Of a DNA stretch of 64,000 nt, positions 35,504 through 44,200 are shown piece by piece; position 1 is the first letter of the stretch; each line of letters starts with the position of its first letter. The translations under genes were made by a program, and so were the position numbers. The DNA is from Methylobacterium sp. BTF04. GTDB lineage: Bacteria; Pseudomonadota; Alphaproteobacteria; Rhizobiales; Beijerinckiaceae. The DNA lies in the NCBI RefSeq assembly GCF_010692745.1, contig NZ_JAAHTB010000003.1:151137-215136 (forward strand). Direction: 5' to 3'. The notes under the pieces were generated by a model. That model worked only from the letters and a program-made list of their open reading frames with translations. It did no database searches and had not been told where the DNA came from.

Positions 35504-35999
35504 AACTCTGCCGATCTACAGGCGAGAGCGCACTCGGCTTCGTCACCCGCGGCCCATTTTTAGAGAAGGGCGATGATTATTCTTGTATCACGTCGATTAA
35601 GGTATGTGAAGATAGTACTTACAAACAGATAAGAACGGTTTCGCTCTTAGCTGTGCGGTATCGTATTTTATGATCTAACCAACTAATACCGGCACGATAA
35701 TCATTAAGAATTAACAATTATTAATTCGTTATTGATGTGGAACGACTTACGTATATTCGATAATATATTTTCAGCGTATCATTTTATTATTTATGCTGTT
35801 TTATCGAATAGGCCAGATTTATTTCAAATATCCGCACTATTTCATCGTTTTCGCGTGAAGCCGGCAGGCCATCCGAGGGCTCAATAGCGCTCCGAGACAG
35901 CGCAGACGACTACAGGGAACAGGCAGGCACGAACCATCGTTCGACTTCCAAGCCACGTCCTCGGCATGCGTGCTTGGGAACGAGCCTGGGATGACCATC
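35504..35999. other. AT-rich intergenic stretch, no gene seen
   Basis: About 490 bases between the Crp/Fnr gene and a DUF6894 gene. From roughly 35560 to 35870 the composition falls far below the genome, with long A/T runs and TTAA/ATTATTAATT motifs. I find no plausible reading frame, tRNA or known RNA. It could hold promoters for both neighbours or a nucleoid-protein (H-NS/MucR-like) binding region. Confidence 0.6.
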
Positions 36000-36242
36000 A
36001 TGCCCCGCTATTTTTTCAACATTCGTGACCGCACCGGTCTAATCGACGACCCGGACGGCGACGAGGTAGCGAGCGTCGCCGCAGTGCAGGTGCTGGCCAA
36101 GGCGATCGTCGACGACATCCTCGGCAATCCGGGAACCTACGGGGACCCGCAAGCCTGGCAGCGTCGCAGCTTCGAGATCACGGACGAGACGGGGGATATC
36201 GTCCTCGTCGTCCCGTTCGACGATCGGGTCGCCGACGATTGA
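36000..36242 (+). CDS. DUF6894-type small protein
   Basis: An 80-residue protein, MPRYFFNIRDRTGLIDDPDGDE at the N-terminus, matching the short DUF6894 family common in Rhizobiales, often in many copies. The domain covers the whole protein: MPRYFFNI strand, DxxGxE loop, helix with alternating Ala/Val, terminal strand VVPFDDRV. Function unknown; cytoplasmic by lack of signal. I start at ATG 36000; an ATG three codons upstream (35991) is possible. It is preceded by the AT-rich region and converges with ccmG. Confidence 0.8.
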   Translation: MPRYFFNIRDRTGLIDDPDGDEVASVAAVQVLAKAIVDDILGNPGTYGDPQAWQRRSFEITDETGDIVLVVPFDDRVADD

Positions 36243-36260
36243 AGCGCGGCGGCGGGCCGC

Positions 36261-36869
36261 CTACTGGGTCGCGGCGGGTGCCTTGCCGGCAGCGCGGACC
36301 TTGTCGAGCACCTGCGCGTAATTCTCCGGCGTGACGATGCCCACGAGCTTGTCGCGGATGGTCCCGTCCGGCCCGACGATGAAGGTCTCCGGTACGCCGT
36401 AGACCCCGAAATCGATCCCGGTGCGCCCGGTGGAATCCATTCCCACCGCCTGGAACGGAACCCCGTTGCGGGTCAGGAAACGGCGGCCGTTCTCCAGCGT
36501 GTCCTTGTAGTCGACCCCCACCAGCCGCACGCCGGGCTCGCGCCCCAACCGCATCAGCTGCGGATGCTCGATCTGGCACGGGGCGCACCAAGACGCCCAG
36601 AAGTTGACCACCGTGACGTGGCCGAGGAGATCGGCATGCGACAGGCCGGGCACCGGCTTGCCCTCCGCCTGGAGGCCCGGAAGGGCATCGAGGGCGAATG
36701 TGGGGGCCGGCCGGCCGATGAGCGCGGAGGGGATCGCCGAGGGGTCCGCGCCCGAGCGCAGGCGTGCGAAGAAGATCACGGCGAGCAGCGCGAAGGTGAC
36801 GACGGGCACGATCACCAGGAGCGAGCGGCGCACCGGCTCGGGGGCGGCAGGCGCGGGGCCCGTGCTCAC
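36261..36869 (-). CDS. ccmG: Thiol:disulfide interchange protein CcmG (DsbE)
   Basis: Periplasmic, membrane-anchored thioredoxin-like reductant of apocytochrome c or CcmH in cytochrome c maturation. It has 202 residues. One N-terminal anchor (about 16-35), then the thioredoxin fold with active site Cys95-Ala-Pro-Cys98 in NFWASWCAPCQ and the cis-Pro segment YGVPETFIVG. The GTG start at 36869 overlaps the stop of ccmD (GTGA at 36866-36869), so it is translationally coupled. The order is ccmC-ccmD-ccmG on the minus strand. Confidence 0.95.
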   Translation of the reverse strand: MSTGPAPAAPEPVRRSLLVIVPVVTFALLAVIFFARLRSGADPSAIPSALIGRPAPTFALDALPGLQAEGKPVPGLSHADLLGHVTVVNFWASWCAPCQIEHPQLMRLGREPGVRLVGVDYKDTLENGRRFLTRNGVPFQAVGMDSTGRTGIDFGVYGVPETFIVGPDGTIRDKLVGIVTPENYAQVLDKVRAAGKAPAATQ

Positions 36870-37030
36870 GACCGCTCTCCCGCGCCGTCGCCGAACGCGG
36901 CGAGGGCGCGTTTCTGAGCCCGGTTGTCGCGCAGCGCACGCACGATGAGCCCGCCGATCACCAGCGCGGTGAAGGCGTAGGACCCAACGATGAAGCCCGC
37001 ATGGGGGCTGAGATCGAAACCGAGGCTCAT
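36866..37030 (-). CDS. ccmD: Heme exporter protein CcmD
   Basis: A 54-residue membrane protein, MSLGFDLSPHAGFIVGSYAF at the N-terminus, then one transmembrane helix (about 13-31) and a basic, Arg/Lys-rich cytoplasmic tail ending GAGERS. CcmD stabilises the CcmC-CcmE heme chaperone complex. The PHAGFIVGSYAFT pattern and its place between ccmC and ccmG identify it. Its ATG at 37030 overlaps the first unit of the 17-bp repeat array by two bases, so the sequence before the start is repeat-derived. The 4-base overlap with ccmG fits operonic coupling. Confidence 0.9.
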   Translation of the reverse strand: MSLGFDLSPHAGFIVGSYAFTALVIGGLIVRALRDNRAQKRALAAFGDGAGERS

Positions 37031-37164
37031 GGGATCCGCAGGGTCATAGGGTCCGGAAGTGCATGGGGTCCGGAAGTTTATGGGGTCCGGAAGTTTATGG
37101 GGTCCGGAAGTTTATGGGGTCCGGGAGTTTATGGGGTCCGGGAGTTTATGGGGTCCGAAAGTTC
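37029..37164. repeat. 17-bp tandem repeat array (about 8 units) between ccmC and ccmD
   Basis: Eight head-to-tail units of ATGGGGTCCGGAAGTTT: 37029-37045 and 37046-37062 (diverged), 37063, 37080 and 37097 (identical), 37114 and 37131 (GGAAG to GGGAG) and 37148 (diverged at the end). Each contains the palindrome TCCGGA. The array fills the whole ccmC-ccmD intergenic space, from the ccmC stop to the ccmD start. Unit length 17 is not a multiple of three, so every frame is read in turn. Confidence 0.95.
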
Positions 37165-37957
37165 ACGGGGTCGTCTGGAAGCCCTGGTTCGTCCGGCCGG
37201 CGGATACGGGCCGGATCGGCACGGCGCCGGTATCGAGGCGCTCGGCCTCGCGGATCGTCAGCGCGCGCACCCGGCGGCGCAGGATTTCCGTGCGCATGGC
37301 GTAGAGATGGAGCGTGATGCCGAGCAGGGTGAAGGCGAGGATCATCTCGAGGAGCGGATAGAGCATGCTCGGATCGATGGACGAGCCGCCCATCCGCATG
37401 ATCGAGGCCGGCTGATGCAGGGTCGACCACCAGTTCACTGAAAACTTGATGATCGGCAGGTTCACCGCCCCGACCAGGGTCAGGATGGCGATGGCCCGCG
37501 CGGCCCGGTTCGGATCCTCGATGGTGCGCCACAGGGCGATGATGCCGCAATAGATCAGGAACAGCACCAGCATGGAGGTCAGGCGCGCATCCCAGACCCA
37601 GTAGGTGCCCCACATCGGCTTGCCCCAGAGCGAACCGGTGACGAGGCAGATCAGGGTGAAGGCGGCCCCGATCGGCGCCGCCGCGCGCTGGGCCACGTCG
37701 GCCAGCGGATGGCGCCAGACCAGGGTGCCGATCGCCGAAAGCGCCATGGCGCCGTAGAAGAACACCCCGAGCCAGGCCGCCGGCACATGGATGTACATGA
37801 TCCGCACGGTCTCGCCCTGCTGGTAGTCGGGCGGCACGACGAACCAGGTCAGATACAGGCCGAACGCGACGAGCAGCCCCGACATCCCGGCGAGCCAGGG
37901 CATCAGAGGGGCGGTCCATCGCAGGAAATGGCCGGGATGGGCGAGGCGAGTCCACAT
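37163..37957 (-). CDS. ccmC: Heme exporter/heme handling membrane protein CcmC
   Basis: Inner-membrane protein that delivers heme to CcmE. The start at 37957 (MWTRLAHPGHFLRW) is used; an upstream frame to 38032 is unlikely. About 264 residues with six transmembrane helices. Family signs are the tryptophan-rich WGTYWVWDARLTS motif, two conserved histidines (MYIHVPAAW near the second helix and the later His in STLHQP), and LPIIKFSVNWWSTLHQ. It is upstream of ccmD and ccmG. The heme exporter genes ccmA/ccmB are not in this window. Confidence 0.95.
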   Translation of the reverse strand: MWTRLAHPGHFLRWTAPLMPWLAGMSGLLVAFGLYLTWFVVPPDYQQGETVRIMYIHVPAAWLGVFFYGAMALSAIGTLVWRHPLADVAQRAAAPIGAAFTLICLVTGSLWGKPMWGTYWVWDARLTSMLVLFLIYCGIIALWRTIEDPNRAARAIAILTLVGAVNLPIIKFSVNWWSTLHQPASIMRMGGSSIDPSMLYPLLEMILAFTLLGITLHLYAMRTEILRRRVRALTIREAERLDTGAVPIRPVSAGRTNQGFQTTP

Positions 37958-38060
37958 GGCTGTGGCATCTAGCCCAGGGTGCGGTGCAGCAGCAATGCGG
38001 GGGTTACGCGCAGGGCCGGCCGGAGCGATCATTTCTTCGCGGGCGCTGGCCCGGCGCCGA

Positions 38061-38276
38061 CGCCCCGTGGCGTTCCTAGACCGGGACGGCGTTTTGGATC
38101 GCGACCTGCTCGCGCATTGGCCCGTCGATCTGAGCCGGAGCTTCCTGATCGGCGACCGGGAGAGCGACCTCCAGGCCGGCAGGGGCGCCGGCCTTTCCGT
38201 CCACCTGTGCGGCGAGGGCGGGCTCGCGGACGTCCTGCCGACGATCCTCGCCGAGGCGCCGTCTCAGCACGCGTGA
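38061..38276 (+). pseudogene. Internally deleted HAD phosphatase (GmhB-like) remnant
   Basis: The short frame carries only the first and last HAD motifs. RPVAFLDRDGVLDRD holds the nucleophile Asp motif, followed within 15 residues by WPVDLSRSFLIGDRESDLQAG, the acidic motif near the C-terminus of D,D-heptose 1,7-bisphosphate phosphatases. About 90-110 residues, including motif II and the zinc-loop region, are missing. The deletion is in frame, so a peptide could still be made but is unlikely to be active. It sits between divergent ccmC and convergent crp and is most simply a decayed gene. Confidence 0.75.
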
Positions 38277-38326
38277 CGGTCGGCGAACCGTCTCATTGGA
38301 GGCCGGGCAGATGGATCGATCGCGGG

Positions 38327-39148
38327 TCAGAGCGCTGGTTCGGCCGTGGGCGGTTCGGTCTCACGGACCGCGCTCGGCGGATTCACCGCCACGAGCTGCC
38401 CCTCGGGATCGTAGACCGCGCCGAGCACCGTCTCGTAATGGTTGCGCACCACGCCGTGGCATTCGCAGGCGCCCTCCTCGAGGGCGGCCCGGCTCAGGAT
38501 GGTGATGCGACCGCGGCCGACCGCGATCAGGCCCTGGCGCTGGAGGGTCCGCAGGATGCGGGTGAGATAGGTCCGCTGCACGCCGAGCATCGCGGCCAGC
38601 AATTCGTGGGTGATCGGCAGGGTGTCGCTGCCGGTCCGATCCTGAAGGGTCAGGAGCCAGCGCAGGCAGCGCTCCTCGATCGGGTGGAGGGCGTTGCACG
38701 CCACCGATTGCAGCACCTGCGCCAGCAGGCAATCGCCGTAGCGGGTGAACAGGTTGCGCAGGGTCGCCGACTGGCGCTTGGCCTCCTGGAGCCGAAGCGC
38801 ATCCATGCGCAGGACGGTGCCTCCCATCTGCACCACCGCGCTGGTGGAGGCGGGCAGGAACCCGTTGCTGACGACGCCGCCCAATGCGCCCTCGCGTCCG
38901 ATCGTGGCGGTTTCGGCGCTGCGCCCGTCGCGCATCGACACGATCAGCGTCGCGACGGTCTGGTGGCAGGGGAAGGCGATGGACGAGACCAGCGTGCCGG
39001 TGGTGAACAACGTCTCGCCGCGCTGGTGGACGGACGGTTCGAGATGCGGCGCGAGCAGCGCCCGGTCCTGCGCCCCCAGCGCCTTCAGGAGGAGATTGCC
39101 TTCGAACAGCGGTTCGCCGGCCGGGGGCATCGGATACGCTGTGTTCAC
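38327..39148 (-). CDS. Crp/Fnr-family transcription regulator
   Basis: A 273-residue regulator with GTG start at 39148, chosen because GGAG lies 9 bases upstream. ATG at 39130 (MPPAGEPLF) is the next alternative. The N-terminal sensor domain runs from FEGNLLLKALG to about residue 150. The winged helix contains LPITHELLAAMLGVQRTYLTRILRTL, with an arginine/tyrosine-rich recognition helix different from the 34778 regulator (identity moderate). The C-terminal 30 residues after the domain are a proline/glutamate tail. No iron-sulfur cysteines at the N-terminus. Effector unknown. Confidence 0.88.
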   Translation of the reverse strand: MNTAYPMPPAGEPLFEGNLLLKALGAQDRALLAPHLEPSVHQRGETLFTTGTLVSSIAFPCHQTVATLIVSMRDGRSAETATIGREGALGGVVSNGFLPASTSAVVQMGGTVLRMDALRLQEAKRQSATLRNLFTRYGDCLLAQVLQSVACNALHPIEERCLRWLLTLQDRTGSDTLPITHELLAAMLGVQRTYLTRILRTLQRQGLIAVGRGRITILSRAALEEGACECHGVVRNHYETVLGAVYDPEGQLVAVNPPSAVRETEPPTAEPAL

Positions 39149-39360
39149 GATCTGTGTCTCCGACCTCTCGCGCACAGCAATCGATCCAATCTGTCCCTCA
39201 GGATACAGACGCAAACCGATTTTGTCGCTGTGAGGGGAAGCCGTCGGTTCTTGCGCGTCGCAAAGCCGGATCGGGCAAGCGCGGATATCGGTCCAGCGGC
39301 AGCGGCCAGCCCGCGATGGAGCCGTCGACCGCCTGCGGACGCGTTGAGGTGCGGCGGCGT

Positions 39361-39609
39361 CTACGCCTGGCCGGCCTCGTCGCCCTCGCCGATGCAGTCG
39401 AGGGCGCGCTCGACGGCGGTGACCGCGTCGAGGAGGTTCTGGACGGTGCGCTCGACCTCGCGGGCCGGGCGCCCCATGGCGGCGGCCCGCGCGCTCGTCG
39501 CCTGCAGGTGCTCCAGGAGCGCGAACAGGTCGTCGGCGACGGCCACGACGTCGGACACCGAAGCCCGAGGGGCCGGGGTGCGTCGGAGGAAGGGGACTAC
39601 GTTGCTCAT
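39361..39609 (-). CDS. Small protein of unknown function
   Basis: An 82-residue frame starting MSNVVPFLRRTPAPRAS at ATG 39609. It is largely helical (VSDVVAVADDLFALLEHLQATS and VERTVQNLLDAVTAVERALDC) and may form a coiled-coil or helical pair. There is no signal peptide. The frame could start further upstream, but the residues there are not convincing. Not assigned to a family. It lies between the Crp/Fnr regulator and a small lipoprotein, which it diverges from. Moderate doubt that it is a gene. Confidence 0.55.
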   Translation of the reverse strand: MSNVVPFLRRTPAPRASVSDVVAVADDLFALLEHLQATSARAAAMGRPAREVERTVQNLLDAVTAVERALDCIGEGDEAGQA

Positions 39610-39846
39610 TGCGACGATGTTTTGCGCAACCACCGGGAAAGCGCCAGCCGCAACGCCCCCTGATTCGCCCTGGACCCCCGACTCCCGTGGGATGTGGTGA
39701 GCGTTTTCGTGGCGCAGCGACATCACTCCGGCGCGAACCGGCGACGGTTCGTTATCCTTAGACAGACGTTGCGGGTGGGCGCTTGACGGGAAAGGACGGG
39801 CGGCGGCACGACGGTACGACGCAAAAGAACAGGATCCCGAACCGCC

Positions 39847-40062
39847 ATGCGCCTCGCCCTCATCGTCCTCTCCGCCGCCCTCGTCTCCGGTCTCGGCGCC
39901 TGCAACAGCGACAGCCCGAGCGGCCGCGGCGGCGTCTCGGACGCCTTCGACACCAGCAATTACCGCCAGTCGAACGACACCAACGGCACCCAGACCCGCC
40001 GCGACGTGAACCGCCAGTACACCCAGCCCTCGATGCCTTCGATCATCAATCGGGGCAACTGA
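39847..40062 (+). CDS. Small lipoprotein of unknown function
   Basis: A 71-residue precursor. Signal peptide MRLALIVLSAALVSGLGA is followed by Cys19 in the lipobox LGAC, so the mature protein starts at that cysteine and is lipid-anchored. The remaining 52 residues are polar, Asn/Ser/Arg/Thr-rich, and probably disordered. Such short lipoproteins are common in the outer membrane of Rhizobiales. Family not recognised. Confidence 0.75.
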   Translation: MRLALIVLSAALVSGLGACNSDSPSGRGGVSDAFDTSNYRQSNDTNGTQTRRDVNRQYTQPSMPSIINRGN

Positions 40063-40108
40063 AGACGGGGGATCTCAAGTCTCGATGAGGGTCTTTCTTT
40101 GAGACTGG

Positions 40109-40132
40109 GCCGCCCCGTGATTCCGGGGCGGC
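40109..40132. terminator. Possible hairpin terminator between convergent genes
   Basis: GCCGCCCCG (40109-40117) pairs with CGGGGCGGC (40124-40132) around TGATTC. There is no T-run on either side, so terminator function is uncertain, though both neighbours converge here. Confidence 0.5.
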
Positions 40133-40157
40133 GGCCGACGCGTCCAGTGTGGCCGGT

Positions 40158-41222
40158 TCAATTCTTGCCCAAGGCGTCCGCGAACGCCGTCATCCGGTTG
40201 CGGGCATAGGTCGGCAGCCCGGCGCTGATCGAGGTGCCGGTGTTGAACGACGAATTGCCCATCAGCACCTGGGCCGGCAGCAGGTTCTTGAGCACCGGCA
40301 CGCGGGCATATTCCTGCTTGCGGTCGAGGACGTCGGCCTTGATCGCCAGGGCCATGTAGGTGGTCACCACGGTCTTGCCCGGATCGCCCGGCATCGGCTG
40401 GAACACCGCCAGGAACTTGCCGAAGCGCAGGATCTGGTTGACCCAGAAGATCGTCTGCTCGAGGCCGCCGGTCACCGGTGCGTCGATCTTGGTGAGGCCC
40501 GACAGGGCGGCGGCTTCGGCGGGCGGCAAGGTGCGCAACTCGCTCTGGAACGAGACGAATTCGGCGACCTTCTTGGCGGCCCCGTCCTCGAGCTTGTTGG
40601 CGAGCTTCACCCCGAGCGGCAGCTTGCCCTCGAGGTCGTAGCGCGACTCGATGCAGGTGGTGCCGAGATCGCACCACGGCCGGTCCGGCCGCTTGGCGAA
40701 GGCGGCGGCCGGGTCCTTGGTCGGCGTCACGTCGGCGGGGCTCAACGCCTTGTGCTTGATCACCGGATCCATCTTCGCGACGAAGCCGAGCGTCGCATAG
40801 GCCGCGAGATCGATGGACTCGGCGGGCCGCGCCACGACGAACCGGCCCTGCGCCACGTAGACCTTGAGGGTCTCGTGCCGGCGCTTGGTGACGCCGTTGA
40901 GCGTCTGCAGGTAATCGGGCTCGGCATAGGCCGGGTAGGGGGCGAGAGCCGCCTGCTCGGCCGGACGGGTCTTGCCCCAATCGAGATAGGCCACGAGGCC
41001 GTTCTCGGGCTTGGCCGGATCGTCGCGATGGTCGGTGAACAGGATCGTGCCGGGCTTGAGGCTCGCGAGCCCCGCCGCCTCGATCGACGGCACGTCCTTG
41101 ATCCGCTCGGCGGCAGGCGGCTGCTGCTTCATGCCCTCCTGGGCCAGGCTCTCCTGCGCCAGAACGGTCGATCCCCCCAGGACAAGGGCGAGGAGAAGGG
41201 TCGCAGGACGATGCGTCTGCAC
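40158..41222 (-). CDS. Secreted protein of unknown function
   Basis: A 354-residue protein with GTG start at 41222, supported by GAGG seven bases upstream. Signal peptide (about 1-23, VQTHRPATLLLALVLGGSTV region) with cleavage near AQES. The mature part is soluble-looking and has a cysteine pair in CDLGTTC that could be a disulfide. It also has PSIEAAGLASLKPGTILFTDH and QTIFWVNQILRFGKFLAVFQPMPGD. I do not recognise the family. The frame beyond the GTG is antisense to the penicillin-binding protein and is excluded. It lies just after the class A penicillin-binding protein in the same direction (44 bases apart), so it may share its transcript. Confidence 0.75.
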   Translation of the reverse strand: MQTHRPATLLLALVLGGSTVLAQESLAQEGMKQQPPAAERIKDVPSIEAAGLASLKPGTILFTDHRDDPAKPENGLVAYLDWGKTRPAEQAALAPYPAYAEPDYLQTLNGVTKRRHETLKVYVAQGRFVVARPAESIDLAAYATLGFVAKMDPVIKHKALSPADVTPTKDPAAAFAKRPDRPWCDLGTTCIESRYDLEGKLPLGVKLANKLEDGAAKKVAEFVSFQSELRTLPPAEAAALSGLTKIDAPVTGGLEQTIFWVNQILRFGKFLAVFQPMPGDPGKTVVTTYMALAIKADVLDRKQEYARVPVLKNLLPAQVLMGNSSFNTGTSISAGLPTYARNRMTAFADALGKN

Positions 41223-41266
41223 GGGGGTGCCTCGGTGTTGTGGACGGGAGGAAGCGGCGGGCCGCG

Positions 41267-44200
41267 TCAGTAGCGGGAATCTTCGCCGAACAGGTAGTCG
41301 GGGTCGCGGCGGCGCGGGCGCGGCGGCTCCTCGTCGCCGAAGGGCGAGCGCTGGGTGCCGGGCCACGGCTGGTAGGCCTCCCCTTGCGCGCGACGGCCGC
41401 GGGGTTCGGACCGACTGCCGAACGGATCGAGGAGATCGGCTTCGGATTGGCGCCGGCCGCTGAGGCTCCCGAACAGGTCGCCCGCCGTGTCGGCGCCGTC
41501 CTCCGATCCGAGATCGCCGTCCTCGGCATCGGGCCGCATGGCGGTGCGGGTCTCGCGCGGCAGCAGCTTGTACTGGGTGTCGGCCATGCGGCCGTCCTTG
41601 ACCCGGAAATGTTCGAGGAAGCCGCCGCCCTCGACGCGTTCGCCGCTGCGCGGGTCGATGCTGACATCGGCCAGATTCTGCCGCGCCTCGGGGGAGGGCG
41701 GTGCCAGCGGGGTGCGCGGGATGCCGTTGGCCCAGGCCGATTGCAGGATCGACCCGGCGATCGGCACCGCGAGGTGGCCGCCGGTCTGGCCGTGCCCCAA
41801 GGTCTTGCGGGTGCCGTCGGCATTGTCGTAGCCGACCCAGACCACGATGGTGATCTCGTTGGTGAAGCCGGCGAACCACGCGTCGTTCTCGTTCTCGGAG
41901 GTCCCGGTCTTGCCGGCGATGGCGGACGAGAACCGGCTCAGGGCCGCTGCGGTGCCGTGGTTGGTCACCCCCTGCAGCATGGTCTTCAACTGGTAGAACG
42001 CCACCCGGTCGGCCGAGCCGATCCGCGTCGGCTCGCGGGCCGCATGGGTGTAGAGGGTCTTGCCGTCGCGCTCCACGCCTTCGAGGGCATAGGGCGCGGG
42101 CCGGGCGCCCTCGTTGGCGATGGCGGCGTAGAAAGCGGCGAGATCCACCATCCGGACCGGCTGGGCGCCGAGCACGAACGGATAGTAGCGCTCGCATTCC
42201 GCATAGATCTGCGCCTCGAGCGCCAGATCGCAGACCTTCTGCAGGCTCGCCGGCGCCTTGTCGCTGATCCCGCCCTGGAGCAGGCGCGCGGTGACGAGGT
42301 TCTTCGAGAATTCGAGGCCGCGCCGCAGGGTCGTCGCCCCCGAGCCGCCGCCCTCGTAGTTCTTCGGCGACCACGAATCGCCGACCCCGCCGATGGGCGG
42401 CAGGGTGACGGCGGCATCCATCACCAGGGTGTTGGGCTGGAGCCCGGCATTGAGGGCCGCGAGGTAGGTCAGCGGCTTCAGGGTCGAGCCGGGCTGGCGC
42501 ACGGTCTGCGTCACCCGGTTGAGCTGGCTCAGCGGATACGAGAACCCGCCCGCCATGGCGAGGATGCGCCCGGTGCGATTCTCCAGCACCAGAGCCGCGC
42601 CCTGGACGCTCGGGCGCACCCGCAGATCGGCCCGCGGCGTCTTCGCGGTCGCGTCGCGCAGCTTCACCCGGACCACGTCGTAGGGCACGAGCTTGCCCCG
42701 GGCCGGACCCGGCTCCAGGCTGACCATGCGCCCATCGGCGAGGCCGGCCTTGATGGCGCCGCCGCGCCCGGTCTCGAGCACCACGGCGACGGGCCAATGC
42801 ACGTCGTAGAGCACCGGCCGGGCGCTCTCCAGCGCCCGCCGCCAGGCCGGCTTCGGACCTTCGGGCTTCGCGCCGGCCACCGTCTGCGCCGCAGCAGCGG
42901 TCTTCTTCGCCTCGGCGGCGGCTTTTCGCGCCTCGGCCTTCGATCGGGCAGGTGTCGGCTTCACGGGGTCAGCCGGCTTCGGTGGCTCCGCCGGCTTGGC
43001 CTCCCCCCCGACCAGCAGCGGCACGGCCAGCGCCGAGCCCTCGGCGGCGGGCGCGGCGCCTTCGAGCTTGCGCACGGCGTCGGCCAGGTTGAATTCCGGT
43101 CCCTCGTAGCGCTGGCGCCCGGTGGAACGCTCGTAATTCGCCAAGCCATCCTGGAGCGCCGTCTCGGTGGCGGTCTGCAGGCCGGCATTGAGGGTCGACC
43201 GCACAGTGTGGGAGGCGGAGGTCAGCGAGTCGATCCCCGCGAAGGTGCGTACCTCGCGGGTGAGGTGGTCGACGAAGTAGAAGCCGGAATCGCGCCGCGC
43301 CGTCTCGATCGGGCTGAGCCCCAGCGGCGCGTTGGCGGCCTGGACGAGCTGCGCCTCGGTGATGACGCCCTCCTCCTTCATCCGGGCGAGCACATAGGCC
43401 CGGCGTTCCCGCGCCCGGTCCGGGTACTTGTCGGGATTGTAGAAGTTCGGCCCCTTGGGCATGCCGGCGAGCAGGGCCGCCTCCGGCACGGAGAGCTGGC
43501 CCACCGACTTTCCGAAATAGCTGCGCGCGGCCATCTCGATGCCGTAGGCGCCGCGGCCGAGATAGATCCCGTTGAGGTAGAGTTCGAGGATCTGCGGCTT
43601 GCCGAGGATGCGCTCCAGGCGGCTCGCGACGATCATCTCGCGCATCTTGCGCTCGTAGGTGACGTCGTCGCCCACCGAGAGGTTCTTGACCACCTGCTGC
43701 GTGATGGTGGACCCGCCCGCCGGACGGCCGGGGGAGGCGAGATTGCCGATGAAGGCGCGAATGACGCCGCGCTCGTCGATGCCGTGGTGGGTCTCGAAGC
43801 GCTTGTCCTCGGCCGCCACGAACGCCTTCTGGACCATCACCGGCACGTCGCCGATGGGCACGCTGAGGCGGCGGCCATTGGCCTCGAACGCCTCGGCGTA
43901 GCGCTTGCCCGCGCCGTCGAGGATGAGGGAGGCGCCCGGCAGCTTGCGCTCCTTCAGGGCCTCGGCGGAGGGCAGATCGGCCACCGCCTTGTTGTAGAAC
44001 GCGATGACCTCGGCCGCGTCGAAGGGCGAATCCTTCGGGTCCTCGCCCTTGCAGAACTGGCGGTAGCTGGTGTTGAGCTCGGCGATGTCGAGCCCGTGCA
44101 GAATCTTAGGCGCGCTCGCTCCGGCGATGGCGCTGGGGTCTTCCATGGCGGTGGAGATCAGCTCGTCGAGGTTGATGTCCTCGATATCGAAGGACTTGCG

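Noticed and set aside
37029..37164. CRISPR-like array
   Set aside because: Units are head to tail with no spacers between them and no cas genes nearby.
37001..37441. Repeat-peptide protein (Val-Tyr-Gly-Val-Arg and similar) read from the ccm tandem array
   Set aside because: Frames through a 17-bp repeat change residue pattern every unit; the array is non-coding spacer between ccmC and ccmD on the other strand.
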